Shown here in pieces: positions 36,416 to 48,350 of a stretch of DNA of 64,000 nucleotides. A program made the translations under genes and the position numbers. Origin of the DNA: Sympetrum striolatum (taxonomy: Eukaryota > Arthropoda > Insecta > Odonata > Libellulidae). Each line of letters starts with the position of its first letter. Position 1 is the stretch's first letter. The notes beneath the pieces are model-generated. The model was not told where the DNA came from and did not search any database. It saw only the letters and a list, made by a program, of their open reading frames with translations. The stretch covers positions 58,581,454 through 58,645,453 of the forward strand of contig OX388345.1 of the NCBI GenBank assembly GCA_947579665.1, written 5' to 3'.

Positions 36416-38869
36416 TTAGGCGTATAATAATATTATCACTATTGTTGGAAAACTATAAATAAGTTCCAGATCTAGTTGGAGGCGACTGGATGTAACAAAG
36501 CACATTTATAATCAATTAGAATATTCGGGGTTCATCAGAGGCCTTCACGGCTAACGTAGAGGTGACGAGGAAGATCTCCACCGTGCTATTATATAATAAC
36601 AAGCGTACTGTTATACTGTAACTAAACGCTGTATTGACTGTATACACTTATACAACACGAGACTCTTAATTTTCTATACATTCAAAAATCTCTCAAATGG
36701 AGTTCCAGTGTATCCTGGAGCTGGAGGACCTAAAGCACATGGGGGAATCCAAGATATCTTAAAAGAAAAATTCCTTTATTATGTTAGATATTTACTAACA
36801 GTGATACTTTTCTATTGCTCTCTGAATCCAATCTCTCATAAGTTTTCAACGTATACTGGCAGAATATATCATAAATAAGATTGATAATGTGCAGGATCTA
36901 TCATCTAGCAAGGGTAGCCCGGTTAAAAATTTCCACGTGGGCTCTTTCTGTACTTCCCTTGCTCAAGTTATGTATGATGGCATATAAATAAAGCATGATC
37001 TTTGACTCGACAAAGTTTTCTATAGACGCATTGCATTGCATTTACCTTCCGCAAAATCAGGAAGTTGCCCTTTCAGAAATGGGGCCCAGATGCCAGGCAT
37101 CCAACGAACCTCCCTTTTGGATGACCCTGACAATTTGATATATTGGAGAGAAAAAAAGGTAGCGCAACTTCTTTCAGGGTTTCAGCGGCTATCAGCTGGA
37201 TCATTGTGTCGATAAATCCAATTTTTAGTAACAGATGTATCGCAGCAGATTTCTTGGGTTCCTTAATTTTAAACACTACTTTTACGAATGTGAAAGTCAT
37301 CTAATGTCGAGATTGATCAAGAAGAGATATGAATACATGTGTGTGTACCGTATCGACGTTATTCCGACTAAGTACATAAGATAAAATATAAGTATTGGTT
37401 GATTAAATTAATGGTATATTTTATCTTATATGTATAAGATGAAGTTCCACCAAGTTTAGGCCTAAGTGATTGAATTATTCCCATTGTTTATTAAATATAA
37501 TCTCTGAAATATATAGAATTCGATTATTTCTCCAAAACATCGCCCTCCTTAGTAAGGATTTGTGAAGTTTGACTCAACTCCTTATAAAGCGTAGAGATGT
37601 AAGAAATTTTGATCAAATGCGATTCATATTAATTCAAGTCTCATTGATATGTATTAATATGAATCAATAGAATAAAGGTAATGAAAACAATCATCTTACT
37701 TATTATACTCGTTCTCCAACTGCCAATACCTTGAATTTTTGTAAATAAATCATTTTTCCAGAAATGATTTTATTAGCATTTTAGATGGACTTCCTTGCGA
37801 AGGAGCTGGAGTAGAACCAGGAAGGATATTGAAGTAAATCGTTTCATAGCATCTGCAGAATTCCGAAATTTAAAAACGTGCAAAGTTTCAAAGAGACCAA
37901 CAACTCTGGAGTTTTAGGGGAGAATACTTAACTACACACCGAAGTGCTAACGTATGCACCAAAACTGAATTTCATGAGGTTTATTAAGATTTAGACTTAT
38001 TCAGAATGTGAAAGCGCGAGCAACTTTTTCTTGAGGTTAGCGTGAGGAAGGTGGAAACTGGGTCGTTAAAATGCGCGGTAGTGCCTCGCTCTACTCTAAT
38101 ACGGCAGCTATTCCCAGCATTTATGTTGCGGCATGCTGGTTTGCCATTTAGTCACTTGGAGTGCCGGATGACGTACGAGAGTACCATTTTACCCTTATAG
38201 TTTACTATATTTCATCGCGTGGTTTCGTTTGCGTATTGACATTCAGATGGAGTCCATGTTGATAGTAGTAATTCTTCTTTTATTCTTCACTTAGTATCAC
38301 GTTTACCTCTTTCAGGTGCGTTATTTATAGATAATGCTCTCTTAGTGATGAAGGTAGACCGTGAGGTAAGTGCAGAGAGACGGATCAAGGAGTGGAGAGC
38401 GTGGGCAAAATCCGTGGGCGGTCTGGGGCGGCTGATCTAATGATTACTAATTGTCAGCGGAAAAATATTTATTGTATTGCACTTTAAAATTTCCATCATT
38501 GTTACGATATTATCAGTCAGTTATAAACATTATTTTTCGTTGCTCGCTTAGCTGATATCGGAATAGATATCTGCGGAGATATTATTAAATTGCGGCCAAA
38601 TAAAATATTATCCTCACACGTAAAATTGCTTGATCCAACACTATAAATGTACATGGAAGCACAAAAACTGAGTCATAAATTAATGATGTAGTTGCATTTT
38701 CATATTTCATTGCATTGTTTGTGACGTTTCGCCAACGCAGCTACTATTTTCTTCAAAAAACGTCAAATGGTAGAACTAACTACATACTATGCTAATAAGT
38801 TAGTTTGTTGATGAACATCCATATCCATGAAATCTAGATGACCAGGCGTTACTTAGTGGAAAGCCATTA
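36416..38869. other. Non-coding, nothing firm
   Basis: A 16-codon frame near 38,247-38,294 (MESMLIVVILLLFFT) looks like a signal peptide but stops at once and has no donor. Nothing else supported. Confidence 0.35.
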
Positions 38870-40397
38870 TAAAAAAATCTGATGTGGCCAGCACATGACT
38901 TTCTCCATATATAAGATGTAAATATTTATCTTCGACAGTAATTTCGAACTCTATATTCCATCTAAACTTGGAAGATGAGTGATTAATATATATATATATA
39001 TATTATCTTTGACGCCAAAAACATTATAAAAAATCTGATGTGGCCAGCACATGACTTTCTCCATATATATAAGATGTAAATATTTATCTACCGCAATAAT
39101 TTCGAACTCTATATTCCATCTAAACTTGGAATTTGAGTTATTAATATTATATATTATCTTTGATGCCAAAAACATGATAAATAATTTTTACGGGACATGA
39201 TCGATGAAAAACGATGAAATTGGCCTTTCGCCCATAGAGCCCAGAGCGCCCACAAAGTACATAATCAGCAACTTCCGGTTTATCAGTATTTCATGAATAA
39301 CTCCTACACAATCAGTGATACAAAAATATGTTTCAACCAAAAGTTATAGTACATTACATTTTCTAAAACTTTTTCAAATAATAGTATATACCTAAATATC
39401 ATATTTATGGAGATATTTTGAAAACCGGAAATGAGCTTTGAAGAATTAAGCTCAACTTCAGGTTAACCGATTCACTCCAAAAACTAATCAACTCTAACGA
39501 CACAAACCAAAATACTATATATAAAATTTGGTGTTGATCCTACAAATAGTTTTCATGTTAGAGCGCCCACAAAGTACATAATCATCTTCTTCCGGTTTAT
39601 CAGTATTTCACGAATAACTCCTAATGAACCGGTGATACAAAAATATGTTAAATACAAAAGTTATAGTAAATTTTATTATCTAAAACTTTTATAAGGAATA
39701 CAATATACCAATATATCATATTTATGGATATATTTTGAAAACCAGAAATGAGCTTTACACAACGTACATAATCAGCAACTTCCGGTTTATCAGTATTTCA
39801 TGAATAACTCCTACACAATCAGTGATGCAAAAATATGTTTCAACCAAAAGTTATAGTACATTACATTTTCTAAAACTTTTACAAATAATAGTATATACCT
39901 AAATATCATATTAATGGAGATATTTTGAAAACCGGAAATGAGCTTTGAAGAATGAAGCTCGACTTCCGGTCTGCCGATTTACTCCAAAAACTAATCAACT
40001 CTAACGACTGTAATAAAAGTACTATGCATGAAATTTAGTGTTGATCCGACAAATAGTTTTCATGTTAGAGCGCCCACAAAGTACATAATCATCTTCTTCC
40101 GGTTTATCAGTATTTCACGAATAACTCCTAATGAACCGGTGATACAAAAATATGTTAAATACAAAAGTTATAGTAAATTATACTATCTAAAACTTTTATA
40201 AGTAATACAATAGACGTATATATCATATTTATGGAGATATTTTGAAAACCGGAAATGAGCTTTAATGGATAAAGCTCGACTTCCGGTTAACGGATTTACT
40301 CCAAAAACGAATCAACTCTGACAGCACACACAACAGTACTATATATAAAGTTTGGTATTGATACGACTTTCAGTTTTCGAGTTAGAACGCCCATTAT

Positions 40398-40423
40398 CAC
40401 ACACACACATACACACACACACA

Positions 40424-40472
<49 letters not shown>

Positions 40473-40475
40473 ACA
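40398..40475. repeat. (CA)n microsatellite 1
   Basis: Long CA run with single interruptions (CATA, CTCA, CATA, CAGA), in the same place in the satellite block as the second run. Confidence 0.95.
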
Positions 40476-40570
40476 GACATCATTCAGAAAATGGTCAAAA
40501 CGTGTTCTGGGGACCCCAAAACGTGTATTTCCGTTGAAATCACGAAGTCGAATTTTTTCATGAAAACAAT

Positions 40571-40601
40571 ACTTTCTCTATACTTCGTATATGGAGAAAG
40601 T
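40571..40601. repeat. Terminal hairpin of satellite block 1
   Basis: ACTTTCTC and GGAGAAAGT pair around ATACTTCGTAT, giving a near-perfect palindrome of 31 bases that closes the block; the same outer word begins unit A (ACTTTCTCCATATA). Confidence 0.75.
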
Positions 40602-41463
40602 AAAAATCTGATGTGGCCAGCACATGACTTTCTCCATATATATAAGATGTAAATATTTATCTACCGCAATAATTTCGAACTCTATATTCCATCTAAACTT
40701 GGAATTTGAGTTATTAATATTATATATTATCTTTGATGCCAAAAACATGATAAATAATTTTTACGGGACATGATCGATGAAAAACGATGAAATTGGCCTT
40801 TCGCCCATAGAGCCCAGAGCGCCCACAAAGTCCATAATCAGCAACTTCCGGTTTATCAGTATTTCTTGGATAACTCCTAAACAATCAGTGATGCAAAAAT
40901 ATGTTTCATACAAAAGTTATAGTAAAGTAAATTTTCTACAACATTTATAAATAATAGTATATACCTAAATATCATATTAATGGAGATATTTTGAAAACCG
41001 GAAATGAGCTTTGAAGAATGAAGCTCGACTTCCGGTCAGCCGATTTACTCCAAAAACTAATCAACTCTAACGACTGTAATAAAAGTACTATGTATGAAAT
41101 TTGGTGTTGATCCGACAAATAGTTTTCATGTTAGAGCGCCCACAAAGTACATAATCATCTTCTTCCGGTTTATCAGTATTTCACGAATAACTCCTAATGA
41201 ACCGGTGATACAAAAATATGTTAAATACAAAAGTTATAGTAAATTATACTATCTAAAACTTTTATAAGTAATACAATAGACGTATATATCATATTTATGG
41301 AGATATTTTGAAAACCGGAAATGAGCTTTAATGAATAAAGCTCGACTTCCGGTTAACGGATTTACTCCAAAAACTAATCAACTCTGACAGCACACACAAC
41401 AGTACTATATATGAAGTTTGGTATTGATACGACTTTTAGTTTTCGAGTTAGAACGCCCATTAT

Positions 41464-41489
41464 CACACACACACATACACACACACACA

Positions 41490-41552
<63 letters not shown>

Positions 41553-41555
41553 ACA
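41464..41555. repeat. (CA)n microsatellite 2
   Basis: Same interrupted CA run as at 40,398 but longer by several units. Confidence 0.95.
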
Positions 41556-41650
41556 GACATCATTCAGAAAATGGTCAAAACGTGTTCTAGGGACCCCAAA
41601 ACGTGTATTTCCGTTGAAATCTCGAAGTCGAATTTTTTCATGAAAACAAT

Positions 41651-41681
41651 ACTTTCTCTATACTTCGTATATGGAGAAAGT
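41651..41681. repeat. Terminal hairpin of satellite block 2
   Basis: Identical 31-base palindrome to that at 40,571; here it ends the array and unrelated sequence follows. Confidence 0.75.
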
Positions 41682-41727
41682 AAAAAGGAAGACAAACTTA
41701 GTATATTTTTTCGCTCAATTATTTAAT

Positions 41728-41802
41728 TCAACGACCGGTTTCGCTACCGGAGTAGTATCACCCACCAAGATGCTATTCCGGTAGCGGAACCGGTCGTCGA
41801 AC
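41728..41802. repeat. Foldback with ACCGGTTTCG-type arms
   Basis: CAACGACCGGTTTCGCTACC pairs with the reverse complement GACGACCGGTTCCGCTACCG around a short loop with TATCACCCACCAAGATG. Arms are about 29 bases with three mismatches. The CGAAACCGGT word recurs at about 45,231. It begins about 45 bases after the satellite ends. Confidence 0.7.
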
Positions 41803-42458
41803 AAAACAATTGTGTGGAAAATAAACCAAATTTATTTATAATTACTATCCAATTTGATCACAAGATATTTCTAGAGCATTTCGCTTTACGGGACCATGAG
41901 CTCGTTACTCGTTTAGAATTCCTCAAGACTTGAGTAAGTGAATAAGTGCATCGTTTAGTAAGAAAGTTTGGAAACACAGTCGAAAGGAAATTGGCGGAAA
42001 TGAGCTGCGCTGCGTAGGATTATTCGCTGAGTCACGAGGAATTCTTCCGTGCACAGCTGTGACGCGGGGGTGGGGTTGGAGTGAGATCAGCTGAAGAGAC
42101 TCCTTTGTGCGACCATCCTGCGCTGCTTCAAGAAAAAAGTCATCGGGGAATCGCCACTGTGGTTTTGTGGATCAATTTCAGCGTACCTTCAGTATGTTAA
42201 ATTTCAAGCATTGGAAGGATCCTAAATGAAAACGGAAAATAATCTCCGTGGACCACTGATGTTCCATCAGAAGCAATGAGCGGTCCGCGAAGAAATTATT
42301 CCCATTCGGGATCCTCTTCGTGTCACCAACACAGGGCAGACAAGCGAAAACCATCGACTTACAACAATCATAGAATAATTATCTCATGTATGTTTTCACC
42401 CACAGCGACATCAAATGTAAATGTAAGAAAGAAAATTTGGAACACAACCAAATTCGGT
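41803..42458. other. Non-coding, nothing recognised
   Basis: GC-richer around 42,000-42,200 but without a gene or repeat that I can support. Confidence 0.35.
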
Positions 42459-42560
42459 GTTCTTAAAAAGTGCGGTGTTCTTTCTCGTATTCTCGGAATA
42501 TTGGTGAATGAGATAGGGAACGCCGACAAAGACGGCTATTGGAGATTTTAAACCTCTAAA
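42459..42560 (+). repeat. Unnamed dispersed repeat, copy 1
   Basis: Contains TTAAAAAGTGCGGTGTTC, a TCTCGTATTCTCGGA block, GTGAATGAGA, AACGCCGACAAAGAC, GGCTATTGGAGATTTTAAAC and CCTCTAA. The same order occurs at 45,055, 56,432 and, inverted, at 56,258. Origin unknown. Confidence 0.65.
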
Positions 42561-43710
42561 AATCAAATGTGATCATATGACCTCCGTAGGATTGTGATTC
42601 CGTAAACTGTGATCTTAGTAGTCCGTGAGGTCCTAATGATTGGGGACCGCTGCTTTTAAAATCTTGGCAAAAAAATTCGCTTAAAATTTTCTAATTGATT
42701 GGATTTACGTAGTTTCAATTTAGCGCGAATAATGTATGTAAATCTAATCATGCTCCATAGAGAAGAATTGGTCTAAATCTCAACTATTTCAGTCTTTATG
42801 TAGCTGTAGAGAAGGGTCCTTCAGCCGTTAAAATCTTTATATGGCGCCATCCCTTTTCCATGGTAACCCATCCGATTTTCCGTACTGAGTCCGTTATATA
42901 TTAAGGAAGTCTTACAAGTACCAATTTGTGTTAATTAGAGCCAACTTTTCTTAAGTCTAGCGGAAGAAAGATCGTCAAGATGCCTTTGCAATTTTATTGA
43001 GATACTCTTCGTAGCCAATCCTTATCGCCCAAAATAGGTCAATTAATGAAACAGAAGTGTTGCAGTAAATCTTTTTCTCGCATTCCAACCAAACGTATAT
43101 TATTTCCACTCTTTATGGAAACTTAGCGACTTTTGGGACACATTTTCATATGAAAAAGATGCCGCAAACTTCAACACATGTGTGTAGCATTCGGATGGAA
43201 CGCTATGCATATTACTGTTTACTCTAAAACTGGCTCTAAAGGAAGAGTGGATGAAATTAAAACACTTTGTTGTAATTCCACACAGTGATGGCAGGCACCA
43301 TTCAAAATATCTAAAGAAAGAATCTTTGCGTGCAGCGAATCACACTGCACCTCACAGCATCTCGGGTAGTTTTTTAGTTGTGTACTTACGGCACCCGAAG
43401 TATTCGTCGGGTATGAGTTTCCTAAGCCATAAAACATCTGTTCCCCAAGTACCCTTACCGAAAGGGGCGGAAGGGATGACCTTCATTCTCTGCACTCAGC
43501 TGCATAGGTTTGAAGGAATTGGCTGTAAATAATTTAATATTTTGCATATCCCTCCGAAACTTTTGGAGCCGTTTCTTAAACATTTCTCTGTACTTTATTT
43601 GGAATCGATATAAAATTCAATTTTCCGATCGGATGAACCAGGTCCTCGCCGTAAGTACAGAAAATCTAAACTTCAAAGACAACGACAATCGACAATTTTT
43701 TTTAAGTGAT
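42561..43710. other. Non-coding, nothing recognised
   Basis: Overlapping frames at 43,219-43,755 on both strands lack family resemblance and splice context. Confidence 0.35.
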
Positions 43711-43722
43711 AGATTTACGACA

Positions 43723-43850
43723 GGGATCCCGGTTAGCCATGTGGGCAGCGCTTGAGTCTTCGGTGAAATTGGTCCCGGGTTCGATTCCCGGTGGGAGCTT
43801 ATCTGCGAGATGACCTTAGCTGTCGAAGCACTTTTAACAATACTACTACT
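43723..43850 (+). mobile_element. SINE with ACT-rich tail (copy 2)
   Basis: Head GGTTAGCCATGTGGGCAGCGC (A-box region), B box GGGTTCGATTCCC, then GGTGGGAGC, GACCTTAGCTGTCGAAGCAC and tail AATACTACTACT. Flanked by a 12-bp target-site duplication with one mismatch (AGATTTACGACA at 43,711; AGATTTACGGCA at 43,851). Clearly the same family as 31,216-31,350 and 46,579-46,710. Confidence 0.8.
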
Positions 43851-43862
43851 AGATTTACGGCA

Positions 43863-44530
43863 AAGTAAAGAACAAGGAGATGCTTAAGAAGAGCTCAAGG
43901 AGGAAAGAGGTAGGACAGAGGACTTCTGGATAAGGAATTTGGATCCGACCCATTGTGAGAAGGAAAGGGGTTCTAACATCGGACGTAGAGAAAAAAAGAA
44001 GAGGAAGAAAAGACCGAAGGTCGAAGTTTAGAGAGAAGAAAAGAAGGGTAAAAGAATGAATGCAAAATAGGCCGAAATGGGGACAACTTTGAAATAACCT
44101 GCTTATAGGCAGAATATCAGATGACGATTGAAGTTTGTACGAACGATTGATTACTTTTAATGACTCATTTTCGATGTAAAAATATAGCTTGTGATAACCC
44201 CATGGCTTTGAGGCAGAGAAAGGTTTGATAAGGATTGGGGAGACGAAGATAGAAAGATTTAAATCACTTCGGCTGAGAAAATGCAGTGTTTATACAGACG
44301 TTAAATCCATTATTTGAGGCTCTATTGTTTATATTGTTAATAAATATTATGGGTAAAATTAGACAATAGATAATATTCGTCTTAAAGAATATTGATACGC
44401 CATTTAATGGTAAATTAAACCTGTTTTCCAATATTCTAAGACGTTTCAAGTATGGGGTAGAAATCTACCCCGCGCAACTGTTGGCGTAAGTAAAACTCGT
44501 GCGACCAGCGGAGGGCAAATCCTCTCTAAC
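43863..44530. other. Non-coding, purine-rich in part
   Basis: The first 200 bases are AG-rich. No gene seen. Confidence 0.35.
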
Positions 44531-44600
44531 ACCAGATGCATTAAAATGGACTCAGCTTCGGAAAGTTTCTGTGTTGGAGTGAAGAAGGAAGAGATGAAGA
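44490..44600 (+). repeat. Dispersed repeat matching 45,340-45,430
   Basis: GCGGAGGG, then ACCAGATGCATT, ATGGAC, then AGCTTCGGAAAGTTTCTGTG occur in the same order here and at about 45,344-45,414. The latter string is identical in both copies. Confidence 0.55.
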
Positions 44601-44849
44601 ACAGTAAAACGCACAGCGGTGCAGGCAGGTGCAGGCTAAAACATACCTATATAATATCTTTGTTTTTAGGAAAAACATTTTTTCAGAAAACATAAAACAA
44701 ATTATTGTTATATCATAGAATCCTTGCAGAGCATTCACGCAGAAGTTGCCTATCGGTGGGAATTCTAGCATCTTTAATACAATTATCTTGTATATTTCCA
44801 AATTTTGAAAATAATATTTTCTTTTGAAATATTTAATCATCTAATCCAG

Positions 44850-44915
44850 CGGTTCCCAAACTTTTTCATGCTACCGCCCCATTATTCCCATACCACCGTC
44901 CCTCACCAGCGTCTA
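44850..44915 (+). mobile_element. hAT-like terminal fragment
   Basis: CAGCGGTTCCCAAACTTTTT has the form of a hAT-superfamily transposon end (CAGNGGTTCCCAAA). No matching opposite end or 8-bp duplication was found, so the element is truncated. Confidence 0.4.
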
Positions 44916-45054
44916 TTAAAACTATTTTCTGTAAGACCAAATCCAAAGAATTAATAAAAGGCAAAATGAAAACTTCAATGTTTAAAAAATCCACCAAATC
45001 ATTATATACATCGTACGACCCCTGACGGGGAGGGCATTGGCAAAAGCGTTTTGG

Positions 45055-45215
45055 GTATCTTAAAAGTGCGGCATTCCCCTCTTGTTTTCCCCGACTACCG
45101 AGGAATAAGACGAAGAACGCCGACAAAGACTGCTTTTGGAGATTTAAACCTCTAATTCATTAAAAGTCGTGTTTCAAATTTCCTTTCTTCACTACCATTC
45201 TTACTCTAGTTCTCA
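45055..45215 (+). repeat. Unnamed dispersed repeat, copy 2
   Basis: Shares AAAAGTGCGG, GAATAAGACGAAGAACGCCG, ACAAAGACTGCTTTTGGAGA, TTTAAACCTCTAATTC and a TTTCAAATTTCCTTTCTTC tail with the other copies. Confidence 0.7.
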
Positions 45216-45296
45216 TGCGGCGTGATTGACGCCGAAACCGGTTAACATTCCGAATGTTTTCATTTTGCGTAAGTGTACAAGTTTTGTAATTAAACT

Positions 45297-45680
45297 GTGT
45301 TCAAGTTTTTGTTATGGAGATCATTCCAAAGGAGGAAACTTACTAACGGAGGGTTGAGGGGCAAAGCAAGACCAGATGCATTGAGATGGACGGAGCTTCG
45401 GAAAGTTTCTGTGGTGAAGAGGGACGAAGGAGTTTGGGAGGAGACGGGGATTGTTTTTGGAAAGCCGACGCCGACTTTGTGGTTTCCGGTGTCCCACTCG
45501 AAAATATGCAGGAATCGGTGCGACGGCGGCATATTTATGCGTGTGGGACGACGCTCTCAGCATGTATTGCGTGAGGAGGATCTCCAGATGCTGGGGCTCC
45601 GAAGGCATTTTTCGGTTTACACAGTGCTGCCAATTTGCCCCTTTTATCCGATAAATCGAAAGGAATCCGTTGCCACTTAG
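45297..45680 (+). CDS. Unrecognised 127-codon frame in GC-richer DNA
   Basis: I do not recognise the product. The region is GC-richer than the surroundings and open in four frames on both strands at once (95 codons on the minus strand), which suggests composition rather than selection. The first part overlaps a repeat shared with 44,490-44,600 that is not open there in the same frame. It is basic (many Arg/Lys) with a few Cys and no transmembrane or repeat structure. Possibly a fragment of a mobile element's ORF; possibly nothing. Confidence 0.15.
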   Translation: MFKFLLWRSFQRRKLTNGGLRGKARPDALRWTELRKVSVVKRDEGVWEETGIVFGKPTPTLWFPVSHSKICRNRCDGGIFMRVGRRSQHVLREEDLQMLGLRRHFSVYTVLPICPFYPINRKESVAT

Positions 45681-45699
45681 CGAAAAATATTAACCATTT

Positions 45700-46578
45700 A
45701 GCGAATGGCGAAGAGTTTTGAGAGAAATTCCGTTGGCGGAAGCGATTGGTATTATTGCCAAATTCCATGAGATGCTTAATTCGAAGTCCGAGGAAACCGT
45801 TTTGAGAGGAAGAACGAAGACTAGGGTGAACTGAAAACGAGTCATTATTTTTGAGGCATGTTTATTGTTATAGTTCCATGGTTATATATATTGTTATGAC
45901 TTCGCTGAAAAATTAATTACCTTCATTAATAATTGATTGGTGCAAATATTATGCCATTAATAATATAAGGAGTTATATTGATTTATTAATGATTTAATTT
46001 TGTTATTTTCTGTTATTCATACACTATACGTTATTTTATAGCAACAATATTGCATCTCCATAATCTGAAAGTCTATGGTAAGTTTATTTTCTCCCAAAAA
46101 AGAAAGGATTAAATGGAAGTATGATTTCCATGTTTTCATATTACCTAAGAAATTCATTGAATGTGATGGGCCTACTTTTGACCTATTCCATCGTCGTTGG
46201 TGTACTTTTGGTTCAACTAATATCCATATTCCTTGCTCTTTGAAATGGAGCTATTTTTACTTTCAATTCGATTCCTATATTATTCCACAGAATTGTCTTT
46301 TTAATAATTTATTACGCTTATATCTTCTTTATCGAATTTGTATCTATGAACTCGGCATATGGCGTCGTATTTAACAATTTTGCAGAGATACCTCGACTTA
46401 CCAATGTTCTATTTACGTATCGTGGTATTACTGCACTATTCGTTGTGCAGGTTTCAGAGGCAAAGTTATATTTCATTATTATCTTTATAATTGATTATCC
46501 ACTTCAGTCAGACGATGATACTGATGCTACTACATCTCTTGGATACGTTATAAATTACTATCCATGATTAATTTAAAG
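45700..46578. other. AT-rich, nothing recognised
   Basis: A 99-codon plus frame at 46,075-46,374 is aromatic- and Ile-rich as expected of AT/T-rich DNA; no family resemblance. Confidence 0.3.
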
Positions 46579-46710
46579 TAGTAGATGTGGTTGATTAAAA
46601 AATGCTTCGACATTTCCGGTAATTCCGTATGTGGACTCCTACAGGTAATCGAACCTGGGATCACATTAACCGAAGCCGAATGCGCTGCCCACGTGGCTAT
46701 CTGGAAGCCT
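46579..46710 (-). mobile_element. SINE with ACT-rich tail (copy 3)
   Basis: On the minus strand: GATAGCCACGTGGGCAGCGC head, AGGTTCGATTACC B box (one base off consensus), ATGTCGAAGCATTTTT and a short CTACTAC tail. More diverged than copies 1 and 2, and no clean target-site duplication is visible. Confidence 0.7.
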
Positions 46711-48263
46711 AATGGGTTTAAATTCATCAGCCAGAAATATAATTTATTTAACCTTTATGAAAGATTAGATATGAACGAGGTACGTAATAAACGAGGATAG
46801 TGTAATTAATTTACAACTTCCAAACAGAAAACGCAAACATTTTTAAGTTGGTTAAGGCAATTAAAAACAAACGTTATCGCGACAGATGCTTACGGATGGC
46901 TTATAAAATAATTTTTTTCCCGACTTCTTGAAATATCTCTTTCCACCCCATAAAAAACAGAGAGACATTGCGTACACTCATGTCTGGCTGCCTTTCCGAG
47001 AGTTCTTATACTATGGGAATTTGTGCCCTTTATTTTCTGCATCTTGCTCGTAATTGTTTGCCAACTTCTTCTGTTGGAACTTTGCCGTCATTTTACTCGT
47101 TTGGTCGTATTTTTCAATCATTAAATTTAATCATTATGATTAACTCTTCCATATGAACCCATTATCTGTACTTCTGCGGTATTCCTAAGTTTCTAATTAT
47201 ATATTTTCAATAAATGATACTTCAATTTCCCATGCTACTGAAAAGCCCATATATCCAGAATAAGTATGCTAAATCGAAGATTTTGGTAATCAGGCAACAA
47301 ATACTTTGCTACAAATATGTAACTCCAACTTAAAATGACTTCTTGTTGCTATGTAGACACAATGCCAACATTGATTTTTAATTCAACCGAAGAAAGATGA
47401 CAGACTCAATACTCGCTTGCTTGCATTTGAGGTCACGAGCCAGCATTTAAAATTTTGCCCTTTTCAATATCAAAAGACGACAGACATATCAACGATGTTC
47501 TTAAAATACTTCTTAAGCTTTTTATTAACACAGATTGAAAGTACATGTATTACTATCCTCTCGGTAGTGTAGTTTTCATTTTTAGAAGGTTCTTATCACT
47601 ATAAGTATTGTATTGCACCTAAGTGAAAGTTAATTTGCGTGGAAATAATCCCATCTCTAATGAATGGTCGAATTTAAGTTAATTCAGAATTAAATACTTC
47701 TCAATTTTTAACCTCATCACGACGGCAATGTTGCCGTCTTTTCGGAGTAGCGAGTAAGTGAAGAGAAAATTAAGATTTTCTTTTGTTTTCTTTCAGATGA
47801 AGATGGATGATAAAATAAATGAGTTCGTATATAAGTTCGCACAGCGCCATAACACGTACCTTTTTATTGCTAGAAGGTGATGTTTGGTAGATTCCATTCG
47901 TTTCTTTTTATTCTTTCTTTCGCTCTCAAGCAGCGCGTAAATACGTTGGTGAGGAGATTTTCAATTTCATCTCCCGTTACCTCGAGAGGTTCTTCCTCCT
48001 CATCTCCTTCTTCCGATCCTCATTTCATTTAATTGCACGTATCAATCCCTCGGTAGAATTCACAGAGGTTATTGCTCAAGCTAGAGAATTTCATATCTCA
48101 TAGCAGCATAAAAACCTTGGAAGCTATGGTAACGTGATTTGATAGAACAATAAAATTTAAGAAACATACGCCTGTTCGTAACGTAACACAACTCAAAATA
48201 GAAATTGTTACAAATACAACGAAAGCCAAGATAGCGCACCAACTCAAATCCCGCGAATACAGT
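46711..48263. other. Non-coding, nothing recognised
   Basis: Only short frames; no repeat matches found. Confidence 0.35.
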
Positions 48264-48350
48264 CCCTAGAGCAGTGATTCCCAAAGTGGGCAATAACCCC
48301 TCCCTTGGGATGCTGTAGTAATCCAAGGGGGCGCTTGATGCTAACATCTT
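48264..48350 (+). mobile_element. hAT-like terminal fragment
   Basis: AGCAGTGATTCCCAAAGTGG followed by CAATAACCCC and a GGATTACTACAGCATCCCAA-type hairpin (TTGGGATGCTG...CCAAGGGGG) is typical of hAT MITE ends. The opposite end was not found. Confidence 0.4.

Larger units (their letters stand above)
38870..41690 (+). repeat. Higher-order tandem satellite
   Basis: Two sub-units alternate. Unit A (about 155 bp: CTGATGTGGCCAGCACATGA, then ACTTTCTCCATATAT, ATCTTTGA-GCCAAAAACAT) occurs at 38,878, 39,036 and 40,606. Unit B (about 315 bp: GCGCCCACAAAGTACATAAT, then CTTCCGGTTTATCAGTATTT, AAAACCGGAAATGAGC, CTCCAAAAAC) occurs at about 39,244, 39,560 (shorter), 39,762, 40,068, 40,816 and 41,130. Two larger blocks, A-B-B-B-B-(CA)n-hairpin (39,028-40,602) and A-B-B-(CA)n-hairpin (40,603-41,681), are arranged head to tail and nearly identical in shared parts, so the last duplication is recent. 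No coding frame is conserved apart from the His-Thr runs from the CA repeat. Confidence 0.85.

Noticed and set aside
38247..38294. Signal-peptide-like mini ORF
   Set aside because: Ends in a stop after 15 codons without a splice donor.
40352..41726. His-Thr repeat proteins
   Set aside because: Translations of the CA microsatellites inside the satellite.
43723..43850. tRNA gene
   Set aside because: A and B boxes are present but no cloverleaf, and the unit recurs with tails and target duplications, so it is a SINE. The same applies to 24,078, 26,272, 31,216, 46,579 and 63,415.
45290..45680. Overlapping frames on both strands in GC-richer DNA as a gene
   Set aside because: Open in several frames at once, includes a dispersed repeat; kept only as a very low-confidence entry.
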